NCBI GenBank assembly: GCA_937983065.1
Contig: CALKAL010000058.1
Coordinates: forward strand, 1-9,055
Source of the DNA: an uncultured Bacillaceae bacterium
Lineage (GTDB): Bacteria; Bacillota; Bacilli; Bacillales; Alkalibacillaceae
Length of the DNA: 9,055 bases
Direction of reading: 5' to 3'
Part shown: in pieces, positions 1-6,073 of the stretch
Layout of the letters: the number at the start of each line of letters is the position of its first letter
Position numbering within the stretch: position 1 is the stretch's first letter
The notes under the pieces: generated by a model
What the model was told of the DNA's origin: nothing
The model's database searches: none
The model's input: only the letters and a program-made list of their open reading frames with translations
Translations under genes and position numbers: made by a program

Positions 1-1
1 C

Positions 2-36
2 TTTTCATACAAATAAGGTGATTATTCGTATGAAAA
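2..36. repeat. 15-bp inverted repeat with 5-nt loop
   Basis: The arms at 2-16 and 22-36 pair over 15 positions with one mismatch (A11 against C27) around the loop GGTGA. The arms are almost pure A/T, and no T-run follows directly on either strand, so this is not a typical intrinsic terminator. The CATAC/GTATG cores make an operator or a protein-bound palindrome possible. It overlaps the possible tiny reading frame at 30-74. Confidence 0.4.
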
Positions 37-74
37 AAGAACTAAAAATAGGCGGCTTTTTATTTTCTATTTAA
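30..74 (+). CDS. possible 14-aa peptide, or the tail of a gene entering from the left
   Basis: An ATG at 30 is preceded by AAGGTGA (15-21) at 8 nt spacing and opens 14 codons (MKKELKIGGFLFSI) ending in TAA at 72-74. The same frame stays open to the left edge of the window, so this could instead be the last 24 or so residues of a larger plus-strand gene that lies mostly outside. The peptide resembles nothing I know. The Shine-Dalgarno-like match is the only positive evidence, and a chance open stretch is quite possible. Confidence 0.15.
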   Translation: MKKELKIGGFLFSI

Positions 75-203
75 AATCTATGCATTTTTCCTTTTAATTT
101 CGTATATTTAGGCAAAAAGAGCTATTAATTTTGTATAGAGTCAATAATCACTCATCGCTTTTCTACTTAATTACAATCCAAAACTAATTCATCAAATAAC
201 TAG

Positions 204-232
204 TTAAAATAATCATTTTTTTAGCGTATAAT
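204..232 (+). promoter_or_regulatory. SigA-type promoter for the 53-aa membrane protein gene
   Basis: A perfect TATAAT -10 box lies at 227-232. A TTAAAA -35-like box (4 of 6 to TTGACA) lies at 204-209 with an exact 17-bp spacer. Transcription would start near 239, giving a leader of about 30 nt before the AAGGAG ribosome binding site at 254-259. No other plus-strand gene is near enough to use it. Confidence 0.6.
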
Positions 233-269
233 ACAAGTAAAAGAAGGGTTAAGAAGGAGCTGAAAGTGG

Positions 270-431
270 ATGAATTTTAATAACGCAATTGGAAGTTTAA
301 TTCCAGGGGGATTTCTTCTTGGCATGGGAATCGGATTAATGTTTGATGAAGTCGCTGCTGGCATGTTTATCGGACTCGGCCTCGGTTTTATTTTATATGG
401 GATCATTACGGCTTTTGTAAGAAATAAATAA
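270..431 (+). CDS. 53-aa glycine-rich two-helix membrane protein, function unknown
   Basis: The ATG at 270 follows AAGGAG (254-259) at 10 nt spacing, with a promoter upstream and TAA at 429-431. The product (MNFNNAIGSLIPGGF... to ...FVRNK) has two short hydrophobic segments, about residues 7-25 and 28-50, joined by FDEVAAG. Both helices carry closely spaced glycines (GMGIG, GLGLG), a pattern typical of tightly packed helix pairs. Small proteins of this kind are common in Bacillaceae, but I do not recognise a named family. It is transcribed toward the large minus-strand operon and is probably unrelated to it. The longer minus-strand frame over the same bases (221-463) lacks a ribosome binding site and is a shadow. 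Confidence 0.7.
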   Translation: MNFNNAIGSLIPGGFLLGMGIGLMFDEVAAGMFIGLGLGFILYGIITAFVRNK

Positions 432-449
432 TTGCTAATAAAGTACAAA

Positions 450-511
450 GTTATTAGAAGCAATAACAGCCCTTAAGGTGTTTTCCCCTTAAAGGCACAA
501 TCAAGTTTTTT
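450..511. terminator. stem-loops between convergent genes, probable bidirectional terminator
   Basis: The main stem pairs 469-480 with 485-496 (10 of 12 pairs, TTTT loop). On the plus strand a run of seven Ts follows at 505-511, after an eight-base gap. A second small hairpin, GTTATT/AATAAC at 450-455 and 462-467, sits beside it. Its position just past the stop codons of the plus-strand gene (431) and the minus-strand operon (510) suits a shared terminator. The T-tracts are not adjacent to the stem on either strand, so efficiency is uncertain. Confidence 0.5.
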
Positions 512-1157
512 AGTAAACGTATTCTAAATAAGTAAGTTTTGGTCCATAACCTGTTCTTTCATATTGATGAGATTTAGCGTTAATAATGTCACCACCTGCT
601 ACACGTTCGAATTCAATCGTTGTCGTTACCTCTATACGCCAGTCTGTATCTGAGAGAACAAAATACGTATTGGAGGAATCCATAATAAAATCACCTTCAT
701 TGCTGTTTAATATTCTTATAATCTCTGAATATAACGAATAATCTCCTATTCCTCCGACTTGGTTTCTCATCATATTCCTAAACCGATAACGACTATTAAT
801 CTCATCGGGTAACACATCATTTAACGCCATAATATAAGCCTGGTTTTCACCATAATTTGATCCTCTATAATAATTATGTCTTTCTTCAACTAATTCACCA
901 ACTGGCTCTAAACCCCACAATTCAAAAAAGGGATGTGACGTCAACCACTCGTCATACTGTTCAATCACATCATTCGTCCTTTCAATATATACCGCAGTTG
1001 CGGCAAAAGCAGCTTGTTCAGCAACATTGGCAACATGATTATTCACGACGAAAGCCCTTCCGATATTCGTCAAAAATAAAAAGAGCACCGCTACTAACCC
1101 TAATAAACCGAGGAAATAAATAATGACACTTCCCCGTTCTTCTTTTAAAAGCTTCAT
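510..1157 (-). CDS. TadG-like pilus-assembly protein without vWA domain
   Basis: This 215-aa protein begins MKLLKEERGSVIIYF, then has one strongly hydrophobic helix (about residues 10-30) and an amphipathic stretch (NIGRAF...AEQAAFAATAVY, 31-57). That is the usual N-terminus of the TadE/G-like family, whose members anchor in the membrane and help assemble Flp (type IVb) pili. The Glu normally found five residues after the processing glycine is Tyr14 here, as in TadG-type rather than TadE-type members. Residues 60-215 form a polar, aromatic-rich outer domain I do not recognise. Full-length TadG proteins usually carry a vWA domain; this one does not, and a vWA lipoprotein is encoded earlier in the same gene row. 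The start overlaps the TadE-like gene by ATGA (1154-1157) and has only a weak ribosome binding site, which suggests translational coupling. It is the last gene of the operon. Confidence 0.72.
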   Translation of the reverse strand: MKLLKEERGSVIIYFLGLLGLVAVLFLFLTNIGRAFVVNNHVANVAEQAAFAATAVYIERTNDVIEQYDEWLTSHPFFELWGLEPVGELVEERHNYYRGSNYGENQAYIMALNDVLPDEINSRYRFRNMMRNQVGGIGDYSLYSEIIRILNSNEGDFIMDSSNTYFVLSDTDWRIEVTTTIEFERVAGGDIINAKSHQYERTGYGPKLTYLEYVY

Positions 1158-1549
1158 GGCACTAACACCCGGCTTGTTATTGATTCATTCAACGTAAATG
1201 TCGTTTGTGGCTTCCACGGATCTGGGACGAAGATTAACGGATGTTGTACAGACACATATAATTCAAACTGACCATTCCCTTGTGGCACGACCCACATATT
1301 TTGATACGTTAACACATTCGTACTATCAATCCCTTCACGAACTGCGGATTCCGCCTCATCTATGTTCTCCGTCAACGCATACACCTTCGCCCCCTCATTC
1401 GCTGCTGTTTTCAATGTATAAACAGCATATCCCGAAGCGACCGCTTGCCATAGTAAAATAAATATAAACAATAAAAACGGTAAAATCCCTAAAAATTCAA
1501 TTGAATAGGAGCCTTTTTCATTTTTTAACCTTTTTACGATTTTACTCAT
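1154..1549 (-). CDS. TadE-like pseudopilin
   Basis: The 131-aa product begins with a short basic leader (MSKIVKRLKNEKG) followed by SYSIEF and a hydrophobic helix (residues 17-38). The match to G|xxxxE[YF] (Gly13, Glu18, Phe19) is the site that prepilin peptidase TadV-type enzymes cut in Flp, TadE and TadF proteins. After the helix comes GYAVYTLKTAANEGAKVYA, the amphipathic segment typical of TadE. Residues 80-131 are a short outer domain rich in beta-type residues, ending in SRVLVP. Pseudopilins of this class are needed for Flp pilus assembly. GGAG lies 8 nt before the ATG. The start overlaps the preceding membrane-protein gene by 4 nt (1546-1549) and the end overlaps the TadG-like gene by 4 nt, so all three are probably co-translated. 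Confidence 0.82.
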   Translation of the reverse strand: MSKIVKRLKNEKGSYSIEFLGILPFLLFIFILLWQAVASGYAVYTLKTAANEGAKVYALTENIDEAESAVREGIDSTNVLTYQNMWVVPQGNGQFELYVSVQHPLIFVPDPWKPQTTFTLNESITSRVLVP

Positions 1550-1992
1550 GCCACACGCTCCATCTCATCATAATCATGCATCTGATTTATTTTGTATTGT
1601 ATATACCAGATGTGAAAGAAAAACGTTAAATATTTATTCAACTCAAGATGGTGATATTCCCGTTCCAGAACGTCTTTAATTCGAAAAATAGAATAATATA
1701 ATAAGGCAATAAATAAGTACGTTAAGATGATGTTATATGATTCGATATACACTAACCCAAATGGTGTAAAAATAAAATTTCCGATTATAAAATGAACGAG
1801 AGAAATAACTAGAAATATTGTCGCAACGATCCATAGATTGAAAGGGACGTGATGCTTTCCAAAGTTATTAAAGGCATCTTTTCTTTTCAAAAACCAAAAA
1901 CCGATATACGTCGCAAATGTAACTAGCGATAAAATAATGACTAATGCGAGGTTTTTTCTCGGTAATTCCATTATTTTCTCTTCTTGAATCAT
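1546..1992 (-). CDS. small polytopic membrane protein, resembles DUF4234
   Basis: This 148-aa protein has hydrophobic segments at about residues 15-36, 51-71 and 84-104, and a weaker one at 119-133. The first segment reads as Leu/Val-rich sequence followed by TFATYIGFWFLKRKD. The C-terminal part has YLTFFFHIWYIQYKINQMHD. Both recall the DUF4234 family (a Thr-x-Tyr-x-x-x-Trp motif early, and a Tyr-Gln-x-x-Asn motif late), whose function is unknown. The assignment comes from motif memory and is tentative. The ATG at 1992 is supported by AGGAGG (spacing 5) inside the end of the upstream gene, which it overlaps by ATGA (1989-1992). Met8 is an alternative but has no such site. Its coupling to the TadE-like gene suggests a role tied to the pilus or secretion complex, but nothing in the sequence says what. 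Confidence 0.7.
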   Translation of the reverse strand: MIQEEKIMELPRKNLALVIILSLVTFATYIGFWFLKRKDAFNNFGKHHVPFNLWIVATIFLVISLVHFIIGNFIFTPFGLVYIESYNIILTYLFIALLYYSIFRIKDVLEREYHHLELNKYLTFFFHIWYIQYKINQMHDYDEMERVA

Positions 1993-2657
1993 AAGTACCT
2001 CCTAGATTCCGAATCAATATTTACATATCGCATCGTTAAATAAAAAATTAAAACTGGATAAATTAATGCGTTAATAATCGCTCTTGAGACTGCATAAACG
2101 TAAAAATTGTTTTCAAAACTTTCAAATGCCAAGCTGAATAAGGACCAAACTAATACTTGCAAGCAAACAATGACGAGAAAATCTAACAGTAAAAAAATAT
2201 TCTCATCCCTAAATACGCGCCCGACTTTTTTAAAAACGTCTCTTATTTTGTCTTGATTAACGAAAAACGGGACTAATAGAATAATTGAAAAGCATATAAA
2301 CGTTGGAATAAACAGCAACGAACTTCCGAGCATACCTACAATATATAAAGGAATCGTCACGAGCATAATTAATCCGAAGTGCCTTATAAACTCATAAGAT
2401 AGCTCCCAAATAGACACGTCATCTTCATCCAACAAATCGCTAACCGCTAACTTTTTAAACACGGGTATCAATAAGGTGAAATTAACGACAATAAGAAAAA
2501 ATGCGTACATTGCTGGATATTGATCTTCTTGTAGATTCGTATAAAAGTAGTAAGTGGCAAAATAATTAAACAATGTTAACGGAATAACAATCATGACACT
2601 TAATATTAAAATTTTAATTAAATGATCATTGTAAATACGAAAACTTTCTTTAATCAT
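1989..2657 (-). CDS. six-helix membrane protein of unknown function
   Basis: This 222-aa protein is almost entirely hydrophobic, with probable helices at about residues 14-36, 48-68, 92-112, 113-133, 153-176 and 186-210. Two polar loops stand out: an acidic one (SDLLDEDDVSIWE, 73-85) and a basic one (NQDKIRDVFKKVGRVFRDEN, 134-153). The N-terminal SFRIYNDHLIKI and the overall layout faintly recall the membrane domain of glycerophosphodiester phosphodiesterases and related YesL/DUF975-like proteins. I see no catalytic motif and do not assign it to a family. AGGAGAGAG precedes the ATG by 10 nt. The gene overlaps the upstream one by 8 nt (2650-2657) and the downstream one by 4 nt. Confidence 0.75.
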   Translation of the reverse strand: MIKESFRIYNDHLIKILILSVMIVIPLTLFNYFATYYFYTNLQEDQYPAMYAFFLIVVNFTLLIPVFKKLAVSDLLDEDDVSIWELSYEFIRHFGLIMLVTIPLYIVGMLGSSLLFIPTFICFSIILLVPFFVNQDKIRDVFKKVGRVFRDENIFLLLDFLVIVCLQVLVWSLFSLAFESFENNFYVYAVSRAIINALIYPVLIFYLTMRYVNIDSESRRYL

Positions 2658-3027
2658 AAGCTTCGGTCTCTCTCCTATTTAAAATCGATACAACTATAAC
2701 AGCTGTAATCATTGTTGCTATTGTACTTGCTAACAAGTTTTCATTAACAATTTCCGGGTAAACGAAAATCGGTAACTGAAGCACGTTAATTGAAAAAATA
2801 ATATTAATTAATGTCATCGAAATCGCACCTAAAAATGCTGCAGTATAAGGAACCTTCCGATTAAATAACGGCATTAAAATCCCAACCGTAACGTAAGTGA
2901 TTATAAAATTAATATAAATGACCCCTTCAACGGTCGGAAATTCAAAAAAACCGATTATAAATCCCGCTATGATTGTTATAATGACACTTATTCCAAGAGC
3001 TTCTATAAATTTTTTTAGGTTAAACAT
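2650..3027 (-). CDS. four-helix small membrane protein of unknown function
   Basis: The 125-aa product has four predicted helices at about residues 10-28, 36-56, 61-81 and 98-117. They are separated by short loops, with a basic NRKVP loop between helices 2 and 3 and a polar tail (NRRETEAYD). It resembles no family I can name. The start is supported by GGAG 7 nt before the ATG, within the 14-nt gap after the preceding membrane-protein gene. It is the first of three coupled membrane proteins that run into the TadE/TadG-like genes. Possible roles are a pilus-platform accessory protein or a further immunity or permease-like component; the sequence does not decide between them. Confidence 0.7.
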   Translation of the reverse strand: MFNLKKFIEALGISVIITIIAGFIIGFFEFPTVEGVIYINFIITYVTVGILMPLFNRKVPYTAAFLGAISMTLINIIFSINVLQLPIFVYPEIVNENLLASTIATMITAVIVVSILNRRETEAYD

Positions 3028-3041
3028 AACACCACTCCAAG

Positions 3042-3644
3042 CTAACTATTCACGCTTTTTTCTATTCTCTCAACATCCTCTTGTTTATTAAGCATAATTG
3101 GGGCGAGAAACAAGAATATAACTGCTATTCCGAAAACAGCCAGACTTCCTAACATTCCTAGATTATTCACTTGATTATACGCTGCAATTGATATAATCCA
3201 GACATAACTAGCAAAATATGCTACTATTATTCCGAAAATCAAAAAGAATTTACCGAACAGACCATATTTATAAGGTTGTTTAATAAATTTTAATAATCGG
3301 TCTTTAAACAGATGAGTTGGCAAGATAATGACAAATAGTAACGCAATGACTAGCCAAAAATAAATCGTTCCAACAAGTTGCCTAAGTATTGGTGTACACC
3401 AAAAATAAGCTGAGCTCATTAACATGATATAGCTAGACAAAGAGAAATAACGTTTACTATCATTTTGGTAAACTTTCCAAATAATCAAAGTAACTAATGA
3501 CAAAACAGTCGCTACTGCAAGGTTTATTACGAGCAACAATACATTTTCCTCTGGCATAACACTTGATAATGCAGCAAATAGGAAATATAGAAATACTAAT
3601 CCTCCCCAACGGCTTTCTTTAAATGCAACTGGCTTTCTTCCCAT
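3042..3644 (-). CDS. polytopic membrane protein, candidate immunity partner of the 561-aa secreted protein
   Basis: This protein of about 200 aa has five or six predicted helices (about residues 13-31, 34-57, 66-84, 92-110, 130-152, 163-183) and a charged C-terminal tail (NKQEDVERIEKS). It is clearly paralogous to the product of 5456-6052. Shared features in order are VAF.ES near the start, P.EN..LL.INL, C.P.LR...G, an aromatic-FW pair, P.K..LFGK.F, and an RIE tail. It begins 32 nt after the stop of the 561-aa secreted protein, just as its paralogue follows the 450-aa protein. That repeated pairing is the main argument for an immunity role; a dedicated transporter or anchor is the alternative. 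I chose the ATG at 3644 over the TTG just before it (3647) because GGTGAG (3652-3657) then has 7 nt spacing. Confidence 0.78.
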   Translation of the reverse strand: MGRKPVAFKESRWGGLVFLYFLFAALSSVMPEENVLLLVINLAVATVLSLVTLIIWKVYQNDSKRYFSLSSYIMLMSSAYFWCTPILRQLVGTIYFWLVIALLFVIILPTHLFKDRLLKFIKQPYKYGLFGKFFLIFGIIVAYFASYVWIISIAAYNQVNNLGMLGSLAVFGIAVIFLFLAPIMLNKQEDVERIEKSVNS

Positions 3645-3651
3645 CAATTAT

Positions 3652-3657
3652 CTCACC
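3652..3657 (-). promoter_or_regulatory. ribosome binding site GGTGAG deciding an ATG start
   Basis: The site sits 7 nt before the ATG at 3644 and only 4 nt before the in-frame TTG at 3647. This favours the ATG for the membrane protein gene. Confidence 0.45.
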
Positions 3658-3676
3658 AACCTCTTAAAATATATTT

Positions 3677-5362
3677 TTATCCACCAAATAAGCTGCCTAA
3701 ATTAGAAAAACCTGTTTTTAGACCATCCCAGGCCTTTCTGCCAATATTAACGGCACCATCGTATACTGCTTTAGCACCATTTTTAATCCCGTCTTTTATT
3801 CTTCGGCCAGTATTCGTATTGTTAAAGAACAGACTCGTTCCAATACCAGCTAATAAACCAGCTCCTGCACCTACTATCGTCCCAAGTCCAGGTACAACTG
3901 ATCCAGCCACAGCACCAGCTGCCATACTCGATGCAATGCTTCCAACAGCAGTTGATGCTACTCCAATAGCTACATCCGATGTCAAAGTTGCTGCAAAATC
4001 TGTTGATGCAAGCCCACTCATATCGCTAAAACCATCTGTATAACTATACGCGGAACCTGCAGTCGTTAATAACATTCCCACAGGTCCACCTAATTTTGCA
4101 GAATTAGAAGCGCTCCAAAAATCCCTAGAAAATACATTCCAAGAGCTATTCATCGATTGTCTTAATGAATTAGCTACATTCATACCGAGTCCATTACTAT
4201 TCATAAATGCGTTATATCTTGCCTCACCAATTCGTCTTGAGTTTGGTCCGAACTGAGCATCCGCTCCATTGAATGTGTATTGACGATATCTATCATAAAA
4301 CCAATTCCCAATTTGACTATTTAAATTATTGCGACCGTAAACTGAATAATAACCGTCACCAAGATCTCTAAATCTAAAACCTGCATAAATGGAAGTGACA
4401 CCTTGAGCAATGTCGTCACCAAAGCCGATAACGTATCGCTTCACATCATTGACAACACCTAATGCCTGCCCAAACCAACCATCACTTGTATTAGTTGATC
4501 TAAAAATCGTATTCCATATTGAAGACTCGCTATCTAAGGCGCCTCCATCTGTTGCGGACCCGTTCGTAGCCGTTCCACCTTCTGTACTAGAGCCTGAGGT
4601 ACTAGATCCTCCATCCATCGTAGAACCTTGTAAACCTGAGCCACCTTCAACACCTTGACCGCCTTGTGCTGACTCTCCCCCAGATACGCTATCGCCAGTT
4701 GAAATAGGTCCATGACCATCTATCGTTGAACCGTCTTGATAACTACTTCCTCCATCAACGGAAGTACCATCAGCATTAGCGTTTCCACCTTCTGCAGCCT
4801 GGCCACCTTCAACACCACTACCACCATTTGGTCCTTGACCTGCCTCTACTGAGGATCCAGCATTTGGACCCTGGCCTGCTTCTACAGAAGATCCCGCATC
4901 CGGACCTTGACCTGCCTCTACTGATGAACCTGCATTTGGCCCTTGCCCCCCTACAACAGAAGAACCAGGACCAATCCCAACTCCACCTTGAAAGCCAGAA
5001 CCAGAATCAACATTACTTCCACCATCTATTGGATTACCTGTAGTTGGTGGAGCATTTGGAATGATAAAGCTACCTTCTGGCAAAGGTGCACCTTCAAAGA
5101 TCGGATCTCCAGAATTCCATGGGTTTCCAGATTCAATAGGATTTCCTTGCCTACCTGCATCGCCTGGAACAATTGGTTGACCTCCATCGACCGGACTCCC
5201 AGGGGTAATAGCTGATCCAGGCGAGATTGGTGTTCCTGGAGTAATTGGTGACCCCCCATTAATTGTCCATGCCATACTCGCAGTAGGAAGGAACATCCAA
5301 AAAACAACATTCAATATCATTAATGAAGCAAATATTTTTTTGAAAATATTTTTTCTTCTCAT
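3677..5362 (-). CDS. secreted hexapeptide-repeat protein with glycine-zipper C-terminus, candidate pore-forming effector
   Basis: The 561-aa product starts with a classical signal peptide: basic MRRKNIFKK, a hydrophobic core to about residue 26, and likely cleavage after Ser-Met-Ala31. Residues 35-244 are 35 consecutive six-residue units of the form x-x-Gly-x-x-[Ile/Val/Leu], such as TPGTPI and EAGGSx-like variants. Residues 281-561 form a domain shared with the 450-aa protein: FSRDFWSASNS.KLGGPV (411-428), STDFAATLT, a glycine-zipper hydrophobic stretch (about 466-513), a TGRR motif and a basic/aromatic tail. The C-terminal half recalls membrane-permeabilising toxins such as glycine-zipper LXG effectors, but no LXG or WXG100 domain is present, so export would be by Sec. 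The ATG at 5362 has GGAGAGG at 7 nt; an upstream extension of 24 codons lacks a ribosome binding site and would bury the signal peptide. Role inferred, not shown. Confidence 0.75.
   Translation of the reverse strand: MRRKNIFKKIFASLMILNVVFWMFLPTASMAWTINGGSPITPGTPISPGSAITPGSPVDGGQPIVPGDAGRQGNPIESGNPWNSGDPIFEGAPLPEGSFIIPNAPPTTGNPIDGGSNVDSGSGFQGGVGIGPGSSVVGGQGPNAGSSVEAGQGPDAGSSVEAGQGPNAGSSVEAGQGPNGGSGVEGGQAAEGGNANADGTSVDGGSSYQDGSTIDGHGPISTGDSVSGGESAQGGQGVEGGSGLQGSTMDGGSSTSGSSTEGGTATNGSATDGGALDSESSIWNTIFRSTNTSDGWFGQALGVVNDVKRYVIGFGDDIAQGVTSIYAGFRFRDLGDGYYSVYGRNNLNSQIGNWFYDRYRQYTFNGADAQFGPNSRRIGEARYNAFMNSNGLGMNVANSLRQSMNSSWNVFSRDFWSASNSAKLGGPVGMLLTTAGSAYSYTDGFSDMSGLASTDFAATLTSDVAIGVASTAVGSIASSMAAGAVAGSVVPGLGTIVGAGAGLLAGIGTSLFFNNTNTGRRIKDGIKNGAKAVYDGAVNIGRKAWDGLKTGFSNLGSLFGG
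4631..5260 (-). repeat. 18-nt/6-aa periodic array, 35 units without a phase break
   Basis: Residues 35-244 of the 561-aa protein divide into 35 hexads with no insertion or deletion. Gly is at position 3 in all but two (Asn in unit 12, His in unit 31). An aliphatic residue is at position 6 in most. Early units are proline-rich (TPGTPI, SPGSAI, TPGSPV) and later ones Ser/Asn/Gln-rich (DGGSNV, STGDSV). The constant period suggests a solenoid or fibre rather than a flexible linker. Confidence 0.75.
4787..4966 (-). repeat. five tandem 36-nt (12-aa) repeats inside the hexad array
   Basis: Residues 133-192 of the 561-aa protein are five 12-aa units close to GSSVEAGQGPNA. The first and last are divergent (GSSVVGGQGPNA, GSGVEGGQAAEG) and the three middle units nearly identical. 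The middle copies differ at many third codon positions (for example GGT/GGA, TCA/TCT/TCC, GAG/GAA, CAA/CAG), so the protein repeat is better conserved than the DNA. Confidence 0.85.
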
Positions 5363-5369
5363 CAATAAA

Positions 5370-5376
5370 CCTCTCC
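5370..5376 (-). promoter_or_regulatory. ribosome binding site GGAGAGG fixing the 561-aa start
   Basis: GGAGAGG lies 7 nt before the ATG at 5362. It places the start directly at the signal peptide and rules against the longer frame that opens at 5434. The rest of the gap to the preceding gene (5377-5455) shows no convincing promoter or terminator. Confidence 0.6.
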
Positions 5377-5455
5377 GTATTAAACAGATTTTCAAATTGT
5401 TAAACGGTAAACAATAATTGAATGACAAAATCAAAATCTACTGTTCACAAAACCT

Positions 5456-6052
5456 TTAAGCACTTTTTCCTTTTTTAACAATACGCTCAATTCTACTCGG
5501 TTCTAATAGTAGGCCTGGATTTAATATAAAAAAGAATATTGATACGACAAAGAATAAAATGGATATAGGGGAATCGTATTGTTCTACTAAACTAGGGCGT
5601 AACGTTCTCTCATAAAGGTTATTTCCAAAAATCATAACTAAAACCATTAATGTAATAAAAATTTTCCCAAACAATGATTTATGAGGATTACGTATGCTAA
5701 AAATAATTTTCTCCACAAAAATATAAGATAAGACGATGACCGTGAGAACTAATAGAATAGCAATCCAGAAAAAATAATGTCCATATATGATTCTCAAAAA
5801 AGGAATACATGTAAAAAGAGCGAATCCCTTGACGAAAAAGTATCCATGAATCATCAAATGTCTTTTCTTGTCTGTTCGGTATTTTATCCATACGATGAAA
5901 AGGGCAATTGTAATACATACTAATAAACTTAAATTTATTATTAATAAAGTTAGGTTTTCAACAGGTAACGAACCCGCTACTAGAGCTAATACGAGTAAGA
6001 TTAGGACTGTACCTACAATGCCACTTTTCCTAAAAGATACTTGTTCGCTCAC
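5456..6052 (-). CDS. polytopic membrane protein, candidate immunity partner of the 450-aa secreted protein
   Basis: This protein of about 198 aa has five to six hydrophobic helices and a basic tail (RIERIVKKGKS). It is homologous along its whole length to the product of 3042-3644. Aligned landmarks are VSF.KS near the start, P.ENL.LLIINL, CIP.LR...G, YFFW, NPHKSLFGKIF and the RIE tail. It sits 21 nt after the stop of the 450-aa secreted protein, reproducing the secreted-protein/membrane-protein order of the other pair. Membrane proteins encoded next to pore-forming toxins are commonly their immunity proteins, so I propose that role by analogy. Three GTG codons compete as start (6061, 6055, 6052). 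The one at 6061 overlaps the ribosome binding site, and 6052 aligns best with the paralogue, so I chose it. Confidence 0.78.
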   Translation of the reverse strand: MSEQVSFRKSGIVGTVLILLVLALVAGSLPVENLTLLIINLSLLVCITIALFIVWIKYRTDKKRHLMIHGYFFVKGFALFTCIPFLRIIYGHYFFWIAILLVLTVIVLSYIFVEKIIFSIRNPHKSLFGKIFITLMVLVMIFGNNLYERTLRPSLVEQYDSPISILFFVVSIFFFILNPGLLLEPSRIERIVKKGKSA

Positions 6053-6057
6053 CACGT

Positions 6058-6065
6058 TCACCTCT
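6058..6065 (-). promoter_or_regulatory. ribosome binding site AGAGGTGA among clustered GTG codons
   Basis: The site overlaps the first possible GTG start (6061) and leaves about 8 nt from AGAGG to the GTG at 6052, or 5 nt to the one at 6055. It therefore excludes the longest version of the membrane-protein gene. Confidence 0.5.
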
Positions 6066-6073
6066 GTTTTTTG

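Noticed and set aside
857..1461. Plus-strand frames opposite the TadG-like and TadE-like genes
   Set aside because: They lack ribosome binding sites, are antisense to genes with clear family signatures, and their products (His/Thr/Ser-rich) look like shadow translations.
4787..4966. A CRISPR-like array of 36-nt repeats
   Set aside because: The units are directly adjacent without unique spacers, vary at third codon positions and encode a protein repeat in frame.
4631..5260. Collagen-like Gly-X-Y sequence
   Set aside because: Glycine recurs every six residues with an aliphatic residue at the sixth position, not every three, so a collagen triple helix is not supported.
4410..5310. Several open frames in other phases and on both strands across the repeat region
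   Set aside because: The 18-nt period is a multiple of three, so stop-free stretches persist in other frames. They have no start signals, while the 561-aa frame has a signal peptide and a ribosome binding site.
5363..5455. Promoter or terminator between the two secreted/membrane pairs
   Set aside because: The gap is A/T-rich with weak TTGTCA- and TTGTTT-like hexamers, but no TATAAT-like box at proper spacing and no GC-rich stem, so I do not call either.
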